Part shown: piece after piece, positions 24,381 to 33,073 of the stretch | Position numbering within the stretch: the stretch's first letter is position 1 | How the letters are laid out: each line of letters starts with the position of its first letter | NCBI GenBank assembly: GCA_024276195.1 | Contig: JAJRXR010000052.1 | Location: 1 to 64,000 of the forward strand | Origin: Planctomycetota bacterium | GTDB lineage: Bacteria; Planctomycetota; Phycisphaerae; Phycisphaerales; UBA1924 | Direction: 5' to 3' | DNA: 64,000 bases | The notes under the pieces: model-generated | The model's database searches: none | Seen by the model: the letters and a program-made list of their open reading frames with translations, nothing else | Told to the model about the DNA's origin: nothing | Position numbers and translations under genes: made by a program

Positions 24381-26597
24381 TCAGGTGGAGTCCGGGCCTG
24401 CGCCGTCCTGCTCGCCCGGCGCCCCCCACTGCACATCCCCGGCCAGCACATCCACCCGGTGGTCGTGCTCGAAGCGCGCCTTCGCGTTGGCCAGCTTCCG
24501 GTACGCGCCAAAGCCCATGACCAGCGAGAACAGCACCCCGCCGCCCATGATCCCGCCCGCATAGATCAGGCGAGTCTGGTCCAGCGGCTCCGGGTACGGC
24601 GTCGCCTCGACCTCAACACGTGTTGACGCCCCATCGGCCCGGCGCACACGGTTCGCGTTGGCCACGCTCGTCATCGCCACGACATAGGTATCGAGCACGC
24701 GCTGCGTGTGCGTCGCGCCCAGGCCCCTGAACTCCAGCTCCAGACGCCCGGCGTGCGGCGACTGCGTCTCCAGCCCCGTCTCGAGTACCTTGGTCAGCTC
24801 GCCCGGTGTTGACAGCGTCTTGAGCCCGCGCCGCTTGAGGCGCTCGGCCACCGTCTCGATCAGACGCGGGTCCCGCGTCAGATCCTCGTGATACAGCTGC
24901 CACGCGTCGAGGTTGTCGGGCGTGAGCGTCCGCGCGCCGCCGTCGGCGACCACCACCGCCCGAGCCGCGTACATCCCGGGAGCTGCGCGCCCCGCGATCA
25001 GCCAGCTCACACCCGCGAGAATCCCGAACAGCGTCGCCATGCCCAGCACAAGCCACATCGAGCCCGACTTGGCGTGCTTGTGGACGAGCTTGGCCTCCTT
25101 CTCGGCGATCGCCTGGTGCGCCTCGGCCAGCTGCGCCCGCTTCGACAGGATCACCTCGCACTGCGAGAACCGTTCGCGCAGCGCCTCGCTGGCGCGCCGG
25201 ACCTTGACCGACTGTTCGCGCGTGAGCCTGCGCTGCTTGCGAAGGCGCTCGCGCCGCAGGGCCGCCCCGGGGTCGAGCCCCTCGCCCGATGCCTTCTGCG
25301 CCGCCTTGAGCTGTTCGTTCAGGCTCGCGACGCTCGCCTCGAGCTCCTGCGTATGCGTGCGCGCCGCTTCGAGTGACTTGGCCAGCTCCGCCTGGTCGCC
25401 CGCCTCGTCAAGCTGGCGGCGCACGCTCTCAAGCTCGCCCTCAAGCGATGCGATGCGCTCCTTGGATTCCTTCAGAGCCCCGCCGAGCTGCTCGACCTTC
25501 TCCCGCCCGCCCGGGCTGCCCTTGGACAGCAGCTTGGCGCGAAGCCCGGCGTTCTCCTTGCGGAGCGTCGTGATCTCCTGGACGCGCTTGCCCTTGCCGG
25601 GCGTCGGGGCGTTCTTGAGCTTCTCCTCAGACTCCTCTCTGGCCCGGCGCTCCTCGTCACGCCCGCGCTTGGCCTCCGCCAGCTCCCGCTCGAACTCGCT
25701 GATCTTGAACCGCAGCTTGGCGCTCTCGTCGCTCGCGCCCGCGGCCTCGCCCTGCACCTTCTTCACCCGGCGCTCGAACTCGGCGCGCTGGTCCTCGAGC
25801 GCGCTCTTGCCCGCCTCGGCCCGCTGCTCGGCGACCTGCGCCCGCTTGACCATCTCGGACAGCTCATCGCGCAGCTGCCCGAGCTGCTGGGCCGCCCCGT
25901 CCCGGTCGGCCGACTCGCTCTGGCCGCTCGCCCGGAGGGTCTCGATCTCTTGGCGCAGCGACGCCGCCGCCTCCTCGTGCTGCGATGCGCTGGCTTTGAT
26001 TGACTCGATCTCGGCGCGGAGCGCATCGACCCGGGCCTGCGCCTCGCTCTGGCGCGCGTTCTCGCCGCTCATGCCCGAGGACAGGCGCTCTTCGAGTGTG
26101 TTGATCTGGTCCTGGCGCTCGCGCGAGATCCGCCTGACCTCTTCGAGCTCGTCCCGGAGCGTGCTCGCCCGCTTGGCCTCTTGCTCGAGCTCTTCGACGC
26201 GGCGCGGGGCGTTCTGTTCATACTCGCTGACGTGCTCGGCTGCGGCTGTGATCCGCGCCTCTCGCTTGCTCAGCTCCTGCTCACGCTGGCGCAGCTTCTC
26301 CTCCTGGGACCGGATCTTCTCCTTGCCCAGGTTCACGTCGCCGAGCGCCCGGTCGATCTCGGCCCTCTTCTCGTCGAGGTTCCCGCGCTCGCTCTCGAGC
26401 TCCTGGCGCTGCGACGCCAACGCCGCCAGCGCCTTCTGACGCTCGGCGTGGGCCTTGCGCAGCGACTCAAGCTGCGACTGCACCCCCGAGATGACGTCGA
26501 GGATCTCCTCCTCGTTGGGACGCTTCCCGCCCGCCTGTGGCTTCTTGGGCGCCTCTGCCCCGGGCCTTGGCTGCGTATCGCCCTTCGTCGGGTCCAT
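24381..26597 (-). CDS. giant coiled-coil protein with C-terminal Wzz-like membrane domain
   Basis: A 738-residue protein. Residues 30-510 are nearly continuous coiled coil rich in E, K, R, A and Q with heptad spacing. A first membrane helix is near 520-542 (MWLVLGMATLFGILAGVSWL), then a region of about 145 residues reading MYAARAVVVADGG, WQLYHEDLTRDPRLIETVAE, as in Wzz/GumC chain-length regulators, then a second helix near 687-710. The C-terminus ends in the cytoplasm. I used the ATG at 26597 because GGGAG lies eight bases upstream. It is a Wzz-type domain on an unusually long cytoplasmic coil; role unknown, perhaps scaffold of a polysaccharide export site. Confidence 0.7.
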   Translation of the reverse strand: MDPTKGDTQPRPGAEAPKKPQAGGKRPNEEEILDVISGVQSQLESLRKAHAERQKALAALASQRQELESERGNLDEKRAEIDRALGDVNLGKEKIRSQEEKLRQREQELSKREARITAAAEHVSEYEQNAPRRVEELEQEAKRASTLRDELEEVRRISRERQDQINTLEERLSSGMSGENARQSEAQARVDALRAEIESIKASASQHEEAAASLRQEIETLRASGQSESADRDGAAQQLGQLRDELSEMVKRAQVAEQRAEAGKSALEDQRAEFERRVKKVQGEAAGASDESAKLRFKISEFERELAEAKRGRDEERRAREESEEKLKNAPTPGKGKRVQEITTLRKENAGLRAKLLSKGSPGGREKVEQLGGALKESKERIASLEGELESVRRQLDEAGDQAELAKSLEAARTHTQELEASVASLNEQLKAAQKASGEGLDPGAALRRERLRKQRRLTREQSVKVRRASEALRERFSQCEVILSKRAQLAEAHQAIAEKEAKLVHKHAKSGSMWLVLGMATLFGILAGVSWLIAGRAAPGMYAARAVVVADGGARTLTPDNLDAWQLYHEDLTRDPRLIETVAERLKRRGLKTLSTPGELTKVLETGLETQSPHAGRLELEFRGLGATHTQRVLDTYVVAMTSVANANRVRRADGASTRVEVEATPYPEPLDQTRLIYAGGIMGGGVLFSLVMGFGAYRKLANAKARFEHDHRVDVLAGDVQWGAPGEQDGAGPDST

Positions 26598-26842
26598 CCA
26601 GACAACTCCCAATCAATCTCTTCGGTCGCGCACACCCCACTCGCGGGGTTCCATCGGCACTATCGGCCCGGGCGAGGGGGCACTGAACGTCCAACCCCGA
26701 CTGGCGCCCCGGAGACCCAGGCCCGGGCCTCATGTCCCCACCAAGACCCGGAAAATCTGGAATAATGGCCCGAGATCGCGGTTTTCTGCCGGTGTCCAGA
26801 CACATTTTTCCCCGTCCCCCACCCTCCCCGGAGATCCTGACA

Positions 26843-27301
26843 ATGAGCACGCAATCGAGCCTCGCAACTGGTCTGATTAGTCTTGTGGTCGCCGGCGCCG
26901 GGGCTGTGGGCATCTACAACATCTCAACCGGGGGCGCCCTCTTCGGCTCATGCTCCTCAGGCGCCAATGCCAGCACAGGCGAATCCGCCCCGGTCGGGCT
27001 GAATGTCGCTGCCATGACCACCAGCGACGCGGGCGAGACCCTCGGTTCGTGCTGCGCCGCTCCGGGCGCCTCCGCAATCGAAGGCGGCGCCCTGATCGAA
27101 GCGGGTCTGGCGCCGGACGCGATCGCCCAGACGTGCGCCGCCCATCCTCTGGACGGCGCCGCGCTGGTCGCGGGCGAGCCCTCCGCCGAAGGCGGGTGCT
27201 GCGCCGCAGACGCTCCGGGCGAGTGTGCAGATGAGCAAGTCGCCGAGACGCTCGTGATCGAAACGCCCGCCGCCGAGGCGCCCGAAGCAAGCGACGGCTG
27301 A
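26843..27301 (+). CDS. hypothetical Cys-containing membrane-anchored protein
   Basis: A 152-residue protein. One N-terminal membrane helix (about residues 8-28) is followed by an Ala/Glu/Gly-rich region with GSCSSG, GSCCAAPG, TCAAHP and GGCCAAD. The Cys pairs recall metal- or thioredoxin-binding proteins, but no family is recognised. The ATG at 26843 follows GGAG. It ends close to a hairpin at 27337-27356. Confidence 0.55.
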   Translation: MSTQSSLATGLISLVVAGAGAVGIYNISTGGALFGSCSSGANASTGESAPVGLNVAAMTTSDAGETLGSCCAAPGASAIEGGALIEAGLAPDAIAQTCAAHPLDGAALVAGEPSAEGGCCAADAPGECADEQVAETLVIETPAAEAPEASDG

Positions 27302-27336
27302 TCCAGCCCCCCCACTTCAATAGACCGACCCACCGC

Positions 27337-27356
27337 CGGGCCTCGCGTGAGGCCCG
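27337..27356 (+). terminator. weak terminator hairpin
   Basis: 8-bp stem CGGGCCTC / GAGGCCCG with GCGT loop followed by CTTT. The T-run is short, so the efficiency is uncertain. Confidence 0.5.
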
Positions 27357-27397
27357 CTTTCGTGCGCACACCCCTCGCCCCCGGTACGATCGCGCCG

Positions 27398-28330
27398 ATG
27401 CCCCCACTCACCATCGAAAGCCCCTCGCTCCGCGCAGCGATCGACCCGGACCTGGGCGCCTCGCTCATGGACCTCTCCCTGCTCACTGGCGACGGGCACT
27501 GGAGCCCGCTGATGCGCCGGGCGCCCTCGGCGACATGCCGATGCGACGAAACCGCGATGTTCCTCATGGCCCCTTGGACCAACCGGATCGCGGGCGCCTC
27601 GTTCACCTTCCAAGGCAAACCCTTCGACCTGCGCCCCAACTTCCCTGACAACAGCGCCATCCACGGCGACGCCCGCTCGCGCCCCTGGCGCATCACCGAC
27701 CGCACCCCCGTCTCCGCGACACTCCTGCTCGATTCGCGCGAGCACGAGGGCGTGAACTTCCCCTGGGCCTTCGGCGCCCTCGCCCGGTACGAAATCTCCC
27801 CCGACGCCATCGAGATCGACCTGAGCGTGACCAACCTCGACCGCGAACCCATGCCCGCGGGCCTCGGCTTCCACCCCTTCTTCCGCAGGCGCCTCTGGGC
27901 CGACCGCGACGAGGTCCGCCTGCGCGCCCCCGTCGGCGGGCGCTACCCATGCGAGAACCAGATCCCCACCGCCCCAGCGATTGGCGACACGATCAGCGCC
28001 GCGCTGCGCGAGCTCGCCCCCCTGGGCAACCCCGGGCTCGACGACGTGTTCAACGCCTTCAGCGGCGAGGCCACCATCGAGTGGCCCGCCAGCGGGGTGC
28101 GCCTGACGATGAGCTGCTCAGAATCACTCGACCATCTCGTTGTGTTCACTCCACGCGACGCCTCGGGCGGGGCGCTGTCGCACTTCTGCGTCGAGCCGGT
28201 GAGCATGGTCAACGACGGGTTCAACCTCGCCGAGCAAGGCCAAACCGGGACCGGCGTTCGCGTGCTCGAGCCGGGCCAGACGCTCGAGGGGCGCGTCCGG
28301 ATGAGCATCGAACGCCTGCCCGCACCCTGA
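27398..28330 (+). CDS. aldose 1-epimerase family protein
   Basis: A 310-residue galactose-mutarotase-fold protein. It has MAPWTNRIAGASFTFQGK (the substrate-binding N and R), SAIHGDARSRPW (catalytic-site histidine) and AGLGFHPFFRR (second histidine). The product interconverts anomers of sugars. I chose the ATG at 27398 as first start after the upstream terminator. Downstream at 20 bp lies an EVE-domain gene. Confidence 0.83.
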   Translation: MPPLTIESPSLRAAIDPDLGASLMDLSLLTGDGHWSPLMRRAPSATCRCDETAMFLMAPWTNRIAGASFTFQGKPFDLRPNFPDNSAIHGDARSRPWRITDRTPVSATLLLDSREHEGVNFPWAFGALARYEISPDAIEIDLSVTNLDREPMPAGLGFHPFFRRRLWADRDEVRLRAPVGGRYPCENQIPTAPAIGDTISAALRELAPLGNPGLDDVFNAFSGEATIEWPASGVRLTMSCSESLDHLVVFTPRDASGGALSHFCVEPVSMVNDGFNLAEQGQTGTGVRVLEPGQTLEGRVRMSIERLPAP

Positions 28331-28349
28331 CCCGCACTATCCTTCGCCC

Positions 28350-28775
28350 ATGACGACCTACCTGCTCAAAACCGAGCCGAGCGACTACTCGTACGACGAC
28401 CTCGACCGCGACAAGCGCGAGCCCTGGGACGGCGTCCGCAACCCGACCGCCCAGATGCACATGCGCACCGTCAAAAAGGGCGACGAGGCCTTCATCTACC
28501 ACACGGGCAAAGAGCGCGCCATCGTTGGTCTGGCCCGGATCGTGACCAACCCGTACGAAGACCCGTCCGAGCCCGGGCTCAACACCAAGGGTCAGATGAA
28601 GGCGCCCCTGTTCGACGTCATGCCGATCAAACGTGCGATCATGCCCGTCACGCTCGCGACGATCAAGGGCGACGCCCGGTTCGAGGGGTTCGACCTAGTG
28701 CGCCTTGGGCGCCTGAGCGTGATGCCGGTGCCGAGGAAGCTCGACACACTGCTGCGGAAGATGGCGGGGTTCTAA
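28350..28775 (+). CDS. EVE domain-containing protein
   Basis: A 141-residue EVE (PUA-like) protein. TYLLKTEPSDYSYDDL and WDGVRNPTAQMHMRTVKKGD are the family N-terminal motifs, followed by FIYHTGKERAIVGLARI. EVE domains bind modified bases in DNA or RNA; the specific ligand is unknown. Confidence 0.92.
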   Translation: MTTYLLKTEPSDYSYDDLDRDKREPWDGVRNPTAQMHMRTVKKGDEAFIYHTGKERAIVGLARIVTNPYEDPSEPGLNTKGQMKAPLFDVMPIKRAIMPVTLATIKGDARFEGFDLVRLGRLSVMPVPRKLDTLLRKMAGF

Positions 28776-28800
28776 CGCGGCGCATCGGATGACCACAACC

Positions 28801-28858
28801 GAGCCGCGAGCGTGAGCTCGTGAGTCCTGAGCCATGCGCGAGCTCACGCTCGCGGCTC
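28801..28858. repeat. GAGCCGCGAGCGTGAGCTCG palindrome, copy 2
   Basis: Perfect 20-bp stem with 18-nt loop, arms identical to 18281-18343. It separates the convergent EVE and hicB genes and may serve as a terminator. Confidence 0.9.
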
Positions 28859-28897
28859 TGACGGGTGGGCGCCGCCCGCCGCGAACGAAGACCGGCG

Positions 28898-29359
28898 CTA
28901 CCCCGCCCAGTCGAGCCCGGCGGTGCGGAGAAAGTCGGAGATGCTGCGGAATCCGGCCTGACGTGCGGCCTCTTCGAGGCGTTCTTTCTCGTCGGCGGTC
29001 ATGCGGATATTGACCTGGCGATCTCGCTTGGCTGCGGAAGCGGGGGTTGGAGGGCGTTGACCTTGCTCCAACATCGTCGCGATCGCGGCGATCGTCGCGT
29101 CCATTGTCTCGCGGATGCACGCTTCGATCGTTTCACCGTCACCCATGGCGTACGGCATCTCGGCGGTGCGCCCAAAGTAGCCCACATCGGGCTCGGGTTC
29201 GATGACGAGGCGATAGCTCGCAGCAACCCGCTTCGCCTTCCGCAGAATCGCGGCGTCGAAGGGACGGTCGATCGCCTTGGAGCGCGAGGACGACTTACGC
29301 GTCGTCGTCTTCCTGCTGGATTTCGCGGATCGCTTTTTCGACTTGCTTCCGGTAGACAT
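28898..29359 (-). CDS. hicB: HicB-like antitoxin
   Basis: A 153-residue protein. A basic Ser/Lys/Arg-rich N-terminus (about 35 residues) precedes the HicB partial RNase-H-like fold: YRLVIEPEPDVGYFGRTAEM, GDGETIEACIRETMDATI. The C-terminus has an RHH-type DNA-binding segment (RDRQVNIRMTADEKERLEEA). It should neutralise HicA and repress the operon. Its start overlaps the end of hicA by 65 bp, so the toxin gene comes first in the transcript. Confidence 0.88.
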   Translation of the reverse strand: MSTGSKSKKRSAKSSRKTTTRKSSSRSKAIDRPFDAAILRKAKRVAASYRLVIEPEPDVGYFGRTAEMPYAMGDGETIEACIRETMDATIAAIATMLEQGQRPPTPASAAKRDRQVNIRMTADEKERLEEAARQAGFRSISDFLRTAGLDWAG

Positions 29360-29510
29360 CCTTCACCTTCCCGTGGTGGACCGGAATACTGATCGTCCGT
29401 CGATCAGGGCCGGTGAAGATATGGTGTGAACTCTTGGCTATACGGGCCAAGTGCCAGCCGTGTTCTTCGAGGATCTTCCTGATCTCAGCGAATCGAACGT
29501 CGGACGCCAT
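29295..29510 (-). CDS. hicA: HicA-like mRNA interferase toxin
   Basis: A 71-residue HicA toxin with the dsRBD-like fold: FAEIRKILEEHGWHLARIAK, the catalytic-type histidine in SSHHIF, and the basic VHHGKVKDV. The ATG at 29510 follows GGAG by seven bases; an in-frame start at 29534 is less likely. Translation is coupled to hicB by overlap. Confidence 0.85.
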   Translation of the reverse strand: MASDVRFAEIRKILEEHGWHLARIAKSSHHIFTGPDRRTISIPVHHGKVKDVYRKQVEKAIREIQQEDDDA

Positions 29511-29643
29511 CGGCGTGCTCCTCGGGACTGCCACGCATCGTCAGCGCCCAGGCGCTCACGAAATGTGATGCCACGGCGACCATGCCGATTTCGTGCCAAT
29601 CCCGAGCAAGCCAGCCGCTCATCGTGCCCCTTGATCTACCCAT
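29485..29643 (-). CDS. possible 52-codon leader ORF upstream of hicA
   Basis: Starts with ATG at 29643 and ends with TGA at 29485, inside the hicA start region. It contains WLARDWHEIG and a hydrophobic stretch. No homology recognised and no clear ribosome site; it may be chance. Noted because the hicA leader is about 230 nt long. Confidence 0.2.
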   Translation of the reverse strand: MGRSRGTMSGWLARDWHEIGMVAVASHFVSAWALTMRGSPEEHADGVRRSIR

Positions 29644-29749
29644 GTCTGGGCGCTGCACGATTCAGACTGCTCGAGACCTGATTGTCTCGTCCTACATCAA
29701 CGAAACTGCCCAACCGAGCGGAGGTCAGGCCCCTTTCGTACCTGATGTG

Positions 29750-29778
29750 TGTATAGCACAAGATATACGTTATGTCAA
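29750..29778 (-). promoter_or_regulatory. sigma70-type promoter of hicAB
   Basis: On the minus strand a perfect -35 TTGACA (29773-29778) and -10 TATACA (29750-29755) are separated by exactly 17 bp. The area is AT-rich relative to its surroundings. Transcription would begin near 29743 and give a leader of about 230 nt before hicA. Confidence 0.75.
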
Positions 29779-29780
29779 GC

Positions 29781-30887
29781 TCACTGCCCGAGCATTTTTA
29801 GCGCATCCGCCTGCTCATCCGCCAGATAGCTCGACCTCACCAGCGGCCCACTCTTAACCACCTTGATCCCCGCTTCCAGCCCGGCCCGCTCGTACTCCGC
29901 GAACTCGTCGGGGTGGACCCAGCGGTCCAGCGGCAGGTGGTTGCGCGTCGGCTGGAGATACTGCCCGATGGTGATGATGTCCACGGGGTCGCCGCGTGAA
30001 GGGTTGCCCGCCTTGGGGCGCGGGTCGCGCGGGCCGTCGTGGGCGCTGGTCATGCGGACGAGGTCGTCGAAGAGTTCGAGGACCTCGTGCTGTTTCTCGC
30101 CGATGCCGACCATGATGCCGGTCTTGGCGATGGCGCCCTGGGCCTTGACGCGCCGGAGAAGTTCAATCGTCCGCTCGTAGCGGGCTGCGGGACGGACGGC
30201 CGGGTGGCAGCGTTTCACGGTCTCGACATTGTGGGCGATGATCGTCGGGTGCGCGTCGATGACCATCTGCAGGGCCGCCTCATCGCCCTTGAAATCGCCG
30301 ATGAGGACCTCGAGCGACATCTCCGGGCAGGCGTCGCGGACGCGGAGGATGGTCTCGGCCCAGATCGCGGCCCCGCCGTCGGGCAGGTCGTCGCGATCGA
30401 CCGACGTAATCACGATGTGCTTGAGCCCGGCGCCCCGGAGCGACTCAGCGACCCGGGCGGGCTCGTCATAATCCGTCACCGGGGGCTTGCCCGTCTTGAC
30501 ATTGCAGAACCCACAGTTGCGGGTGCAGGTGTCGCCCAGGATCATGATCGTGGCGACCCCACGAGCCCAGCACTCGCCCATGTTCGGGCACGCGGCCTCC
30601 TCGCAGACCGTGTGGAGCTTGTGCCCCTGGATGTTCCTGCGGGTCTTGTGGAAGCCCTCGCCCCCGGGGACGCGGGCTCGGAGCCACGGGGGCTTGCGTT
30701 TGACGAGCAGCTGCTCGGGCGCGTCGGACTGGTTATTGAGGATCATGCCCGTGAGCGAGACCGACGCGCGGGTATTGCGCCCGGGATCCCCCCCCAGTGG
30801 GCGGGGATGGCGGGCGAGTGTCCGCTCGAGGGCGCCCGGCGACGGGGGCGCGGCGCCCCGGGATGGGTTCTGCGGGTGGGTCGTCAT
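29781..30887 (-). CDS. lipA: lipoyl synthase
   Basis: Radical SAM enzyme inserting two sulfurs into protein-bound octanoyl to form lipoate. It has both clusters: CEEAACPNMGEC (C95, C100, C106, auxiliary) and CTRNCGFCNV (C121, C125, C128, radical SAM). The C-terminal region includes TIGQYLQPTRNHLP and the R-S-S-Y near the end that ligates the auxiliary cluster. The first in-frame ATG (30887) adds about 47 low-complexity residues; an ATG at 30746 would give 321 residues, nearer the family norm. Neither has a clear ribosome site. Confidence 0.95.
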   Translation of the reverse strand: MTTHPQNPSRGAAPPSPGALERTLARHPRPLGGDPGRNTRASVSLTGMILNNQSDAPEQLLVKRKPPWLRARVPGGEGFHKTRRNIQGHKLHTVCEEAACPNMGECWARGVATIMILGDTCTRNCGFCNVKTGKPPVTDYDEPARVAESLRGAGLKHIVITSVDRDDLPDGGAAIWAETILRVRDACPEMSLEVLIGDFKGDEAALQMVIDAHPTIIAHNVETVKRCHPAVRPAARYERTIELLRRVKAQGAIAKTGIMVGIGEKQHEVLELFDDLVRMTSAHDGPRDPRPKAGNPSRGDPVDIITIGQYLQPTRNHLPLDRWVHPDEFAEYERAGLEAGIKVVKSGPLVRSSYLADEQADALKMLGQ

Positions 30888-31194
30888 GGGCTTTCGGGCG
30901 ATGCTAGGCTCTGGGCCTGTCTGGCCGCAGGTCGTTGTCGGCCCGAAAGATCCGGCGGATTGAAAGGGACCGCGAACGCACCGAGAGCCGGTGCGTACCG
31001 AGCCTTCCGAGAAGATGTACGTTCTGTGACGCGAATCCGGGCGTGTTTTTCAATACGGGTCCGGGAACGACCGATGAGCGGCGACAAGCGGGTATCCCTG
31101 AGACCCCCGCGACAAGGAACCGACCCGCCCGCCAACCCCCCGATTGTGGGTGATTTTGACGGGCGACAGAGATGAGCTATAGAGGAGTCAGGCC
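30888..31194 (+). other. leader region of the exopolysaccharide operon
   Basis: About 307 bp without a gene before the Wza-like lipoprotein. A hairpin ACGCACCG / CGGTGCGT lies at 30976-30996. I looked for known riboswitch cores (cyclic di-GMP types) and saw none. AGGAG sits about nine bases before the GTG start at 31195. Confidence 0.4.
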
Positions 31195-32778
31195 GTGACG
31201 CATCTGAACTCGACCTCCAAGACGACGGATGAGCGGAGCCGCAGGCGATCCCTGCCCCTGCTGGCGACGGGCGCCCTGGCCGGCGTTCTGGGCCTGAGCG
31301 TGCTCTCCGGGTGCTCCGAGTGGGACTCATATATGGACCCGAGCGTGGTTGGTCGGTGGGAGCACACTCCCACGCGGGTGCCGATCCTTGACCGCATCGC
31401 GACGATCGAGGATCCGGACATCCAGTTCGTCGAGACGAGCGAGATCACCACGAACGACCTGCTGCCCGAGGCGGAGGTCTACCGCGTGGGGCCGGGCGAT
31501 GTGCTCGCTCTGACGGTGTTCGACCTGTTCACGCCGGGCGTGCCGGAGCTGCTCCCGCGGGTGGTGGACGCCAACGGGTACATCGAGATCCCGCAGCTTG
31601 GACGGATCTGGGTCAACGGCCTGACAGAACTGGAAGTCGGCGAAGCGGTCGGCGACGCGATGAAGAAGCTCATCGCCGAACCCGATATCTCGGTGGTGGT
31701 GCAGCAGCGTCGCCAGTCGTCGTTCAGCGTGATGGGCGCGGTGGCGCGCCCAGGCCCGTACTTCATCCCATCGGCGGATTACCGTCTGCTCGAAGCACTG
31801 CTGGCTGCGGGCGGGATCAACGAGAGCCTCAAGCACGTCTTTATCATCCGCCAGGTCCCGCTCACGAGCGAGGCGGCCGGCGCGAGCCCCGAGGTTGGCG
31901 GGCAGTCCGGCAGAACCCCCGACAGCTCGACCACACCCCAGAATCCGGGCGATGACCTGCTCGACATCATCGACAACCTCTCGGACCCGGCCCCGGCGGT
32001 CCTCAGCGCCGACGACACCTTGGTTGGCGCCTCGCTGCTCCCGGCCATGCCCGCCGCTGTCCAGCCCGAGCGTGAGCCCGTGATCGACCTGATCGATCCG
32101 AGCGGAGCCCAGGAGATCACCCCGACGGCGCCGAGCGTCGCCGGAAGCGACGGCGTCGCCACCCGATGGATCTTTGTCAACGGGCAGTGGGTTCTTGCGC
32201 AGACGCAGGATTCGATGGCGCCCGTCACCTCCAGAGACGACCCGAGCGCCGAGTCGGAGTTCCTCCGCCGGGCCTCGGCCATGATGACCCAGCGCGTCAT
32301 CCGCGTGCCCGTCAAGCCGCTCGTCGCCGGCGACGCCCGGTACAACATCATCGTCCGCCCGGGCGACATCGTGCGGGTGCCCGCACCGCCGCAGGGCAAC
32401 ATCTATATCGATGGCGAGGTCGTGCGTCCGGGTGTCTACGTGCTCCCGCCGCTGGGCGATCTGACGCTGGTGCGGGCCATCACCGCTGCGGGCGGGCTCA
32501 ACGGCCTAGCCATCCCCGAGCGTGTCGATCTGACGCGGATGGTCGGCAACGACCACCAGTCCACGATCATGCTGAACCTGCGTGCGATCACCGAGGGCAC
32601 GCAGCCAGATATCTACCTCAAGCCGAACGACCGGGTGAACGTAGGGACGAACTTCTGGGCGACGCCGCTGGCGGTCCTTCGGGGCGGGCTGCGTTCGAGC
32701 TACGGGTTCGGGTTCCTGCTCGACCGGAACTTCGGCAACGATGTGTTCGGGGCTCCCCCAACCAGCCTCCGCAGATAA
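31195..32778 (+). CDS. polysaccharide export lipoprotein (Wza/SLBB family)
   Basis: A 527-residue outer-membrane lipoprotein. GTG start with AGGAG ribosome site. A lipobox LSVLSGC (C40) follows a long n-region. The Poly_export domain runs about residues 95-180 (YRVGPGDVLALTVFDLF ... ISVVVQQRRQSSFSVMGAVA), the first SLBB about 182-220, then a low-complexity insertion of about 110 residues (SPEVGGQSGRTPD), then a second SLBB from about 385 (PPQGNIYIDGEVVRPGVYVL). It starts the exosortase operon and should form the export channel. Confidence 0.9.
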   Translation: MTHLNSTSKTTDERSRRRSLPLLATGALAGVLGLSVLSGCSEWDSYMDPSVVGRWEHTPTRVPILDRIATIEDPDIQFVETSEITTNDLLPEAEVYRVGPGDVLALTVFDLFTPGVPELLPRVVDANGYIEIPQLGRIWVNGLTELEVGEAVGDAMKKLIAEPDISVVVQQRRQSSFSVMGAVARPGPYFIPSADYRLLEALLAAGGINESLKHVFIIRQVPLTSEAAGASPEVGGQSGRTPDSSTTPQNPGDDLLDIIDNLSDPAPAVLSADDTLVGASLLPAMPAAVQPEREPVIDLIDPSGAQEITPTAPSVAGSDGVATRWIFVNGQWVLAQTQDSMAPVTSRDDPSAESEFLRRASAMMTQRVIRVPVKPLVAGDARYNIIVRPGDIVRVPAPPQGNIYIDGEVVRPGVYVLPPLGDLTLVRAITAAGGLNGLAIPERVDLTRMVGNDHQSTIMLNLRAITEGTQPDIYLKPNDRVNVGTNFWATPLAVLRGGLRSSYGFGFLLDRNFGNDVFGAPPTSLRR

Positions 32779-32815
32779 TCCCCGAGACCGGGCCGATCCA
32801 GCGATCAACAAGATC

Positions 32816-32848
32816 GGGGGCCTCCGCGAAGGCGGACGCCCCCTTTTT
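32816..32848 (+). terminator. rho-independent terminator after the export lipoprotein
   Basis: GGGGGC...GCCCCC stem with inner TCCGC/GGCGGA pairing, followed by TTTTT. It would attenuate transcription into the exosortase genes. Confidence 0.85.
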
Positions 32849-33073
32849 CATGGGCATACAGTCGGGGCGACAGCATCGGGGCGCCCCCGGGGCTGGGGCG
32901 CGAGGGACGGAGCCCGAGCACATACATTCGATCGCCCGGGGATGAACCGGAGCGGAGCAGCGGCGTAGGACCGCCCAGGAGGGGGCCTTGGCGGCGTGAT
33001 CGGTGTCGCCCGATCCCGCTGGCGCGGGGGCTTCCGATCCCCGATCAAGAGCGATACGACCCCGGAGTGCCCG

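Noticed and set aside
30888-31194. Cyclic di-GMP riboswitch before the EPS operon
   Set aside because: Only a simple hairpin is visible; no match to the class I or II conserved nucleotides that I could recognise.
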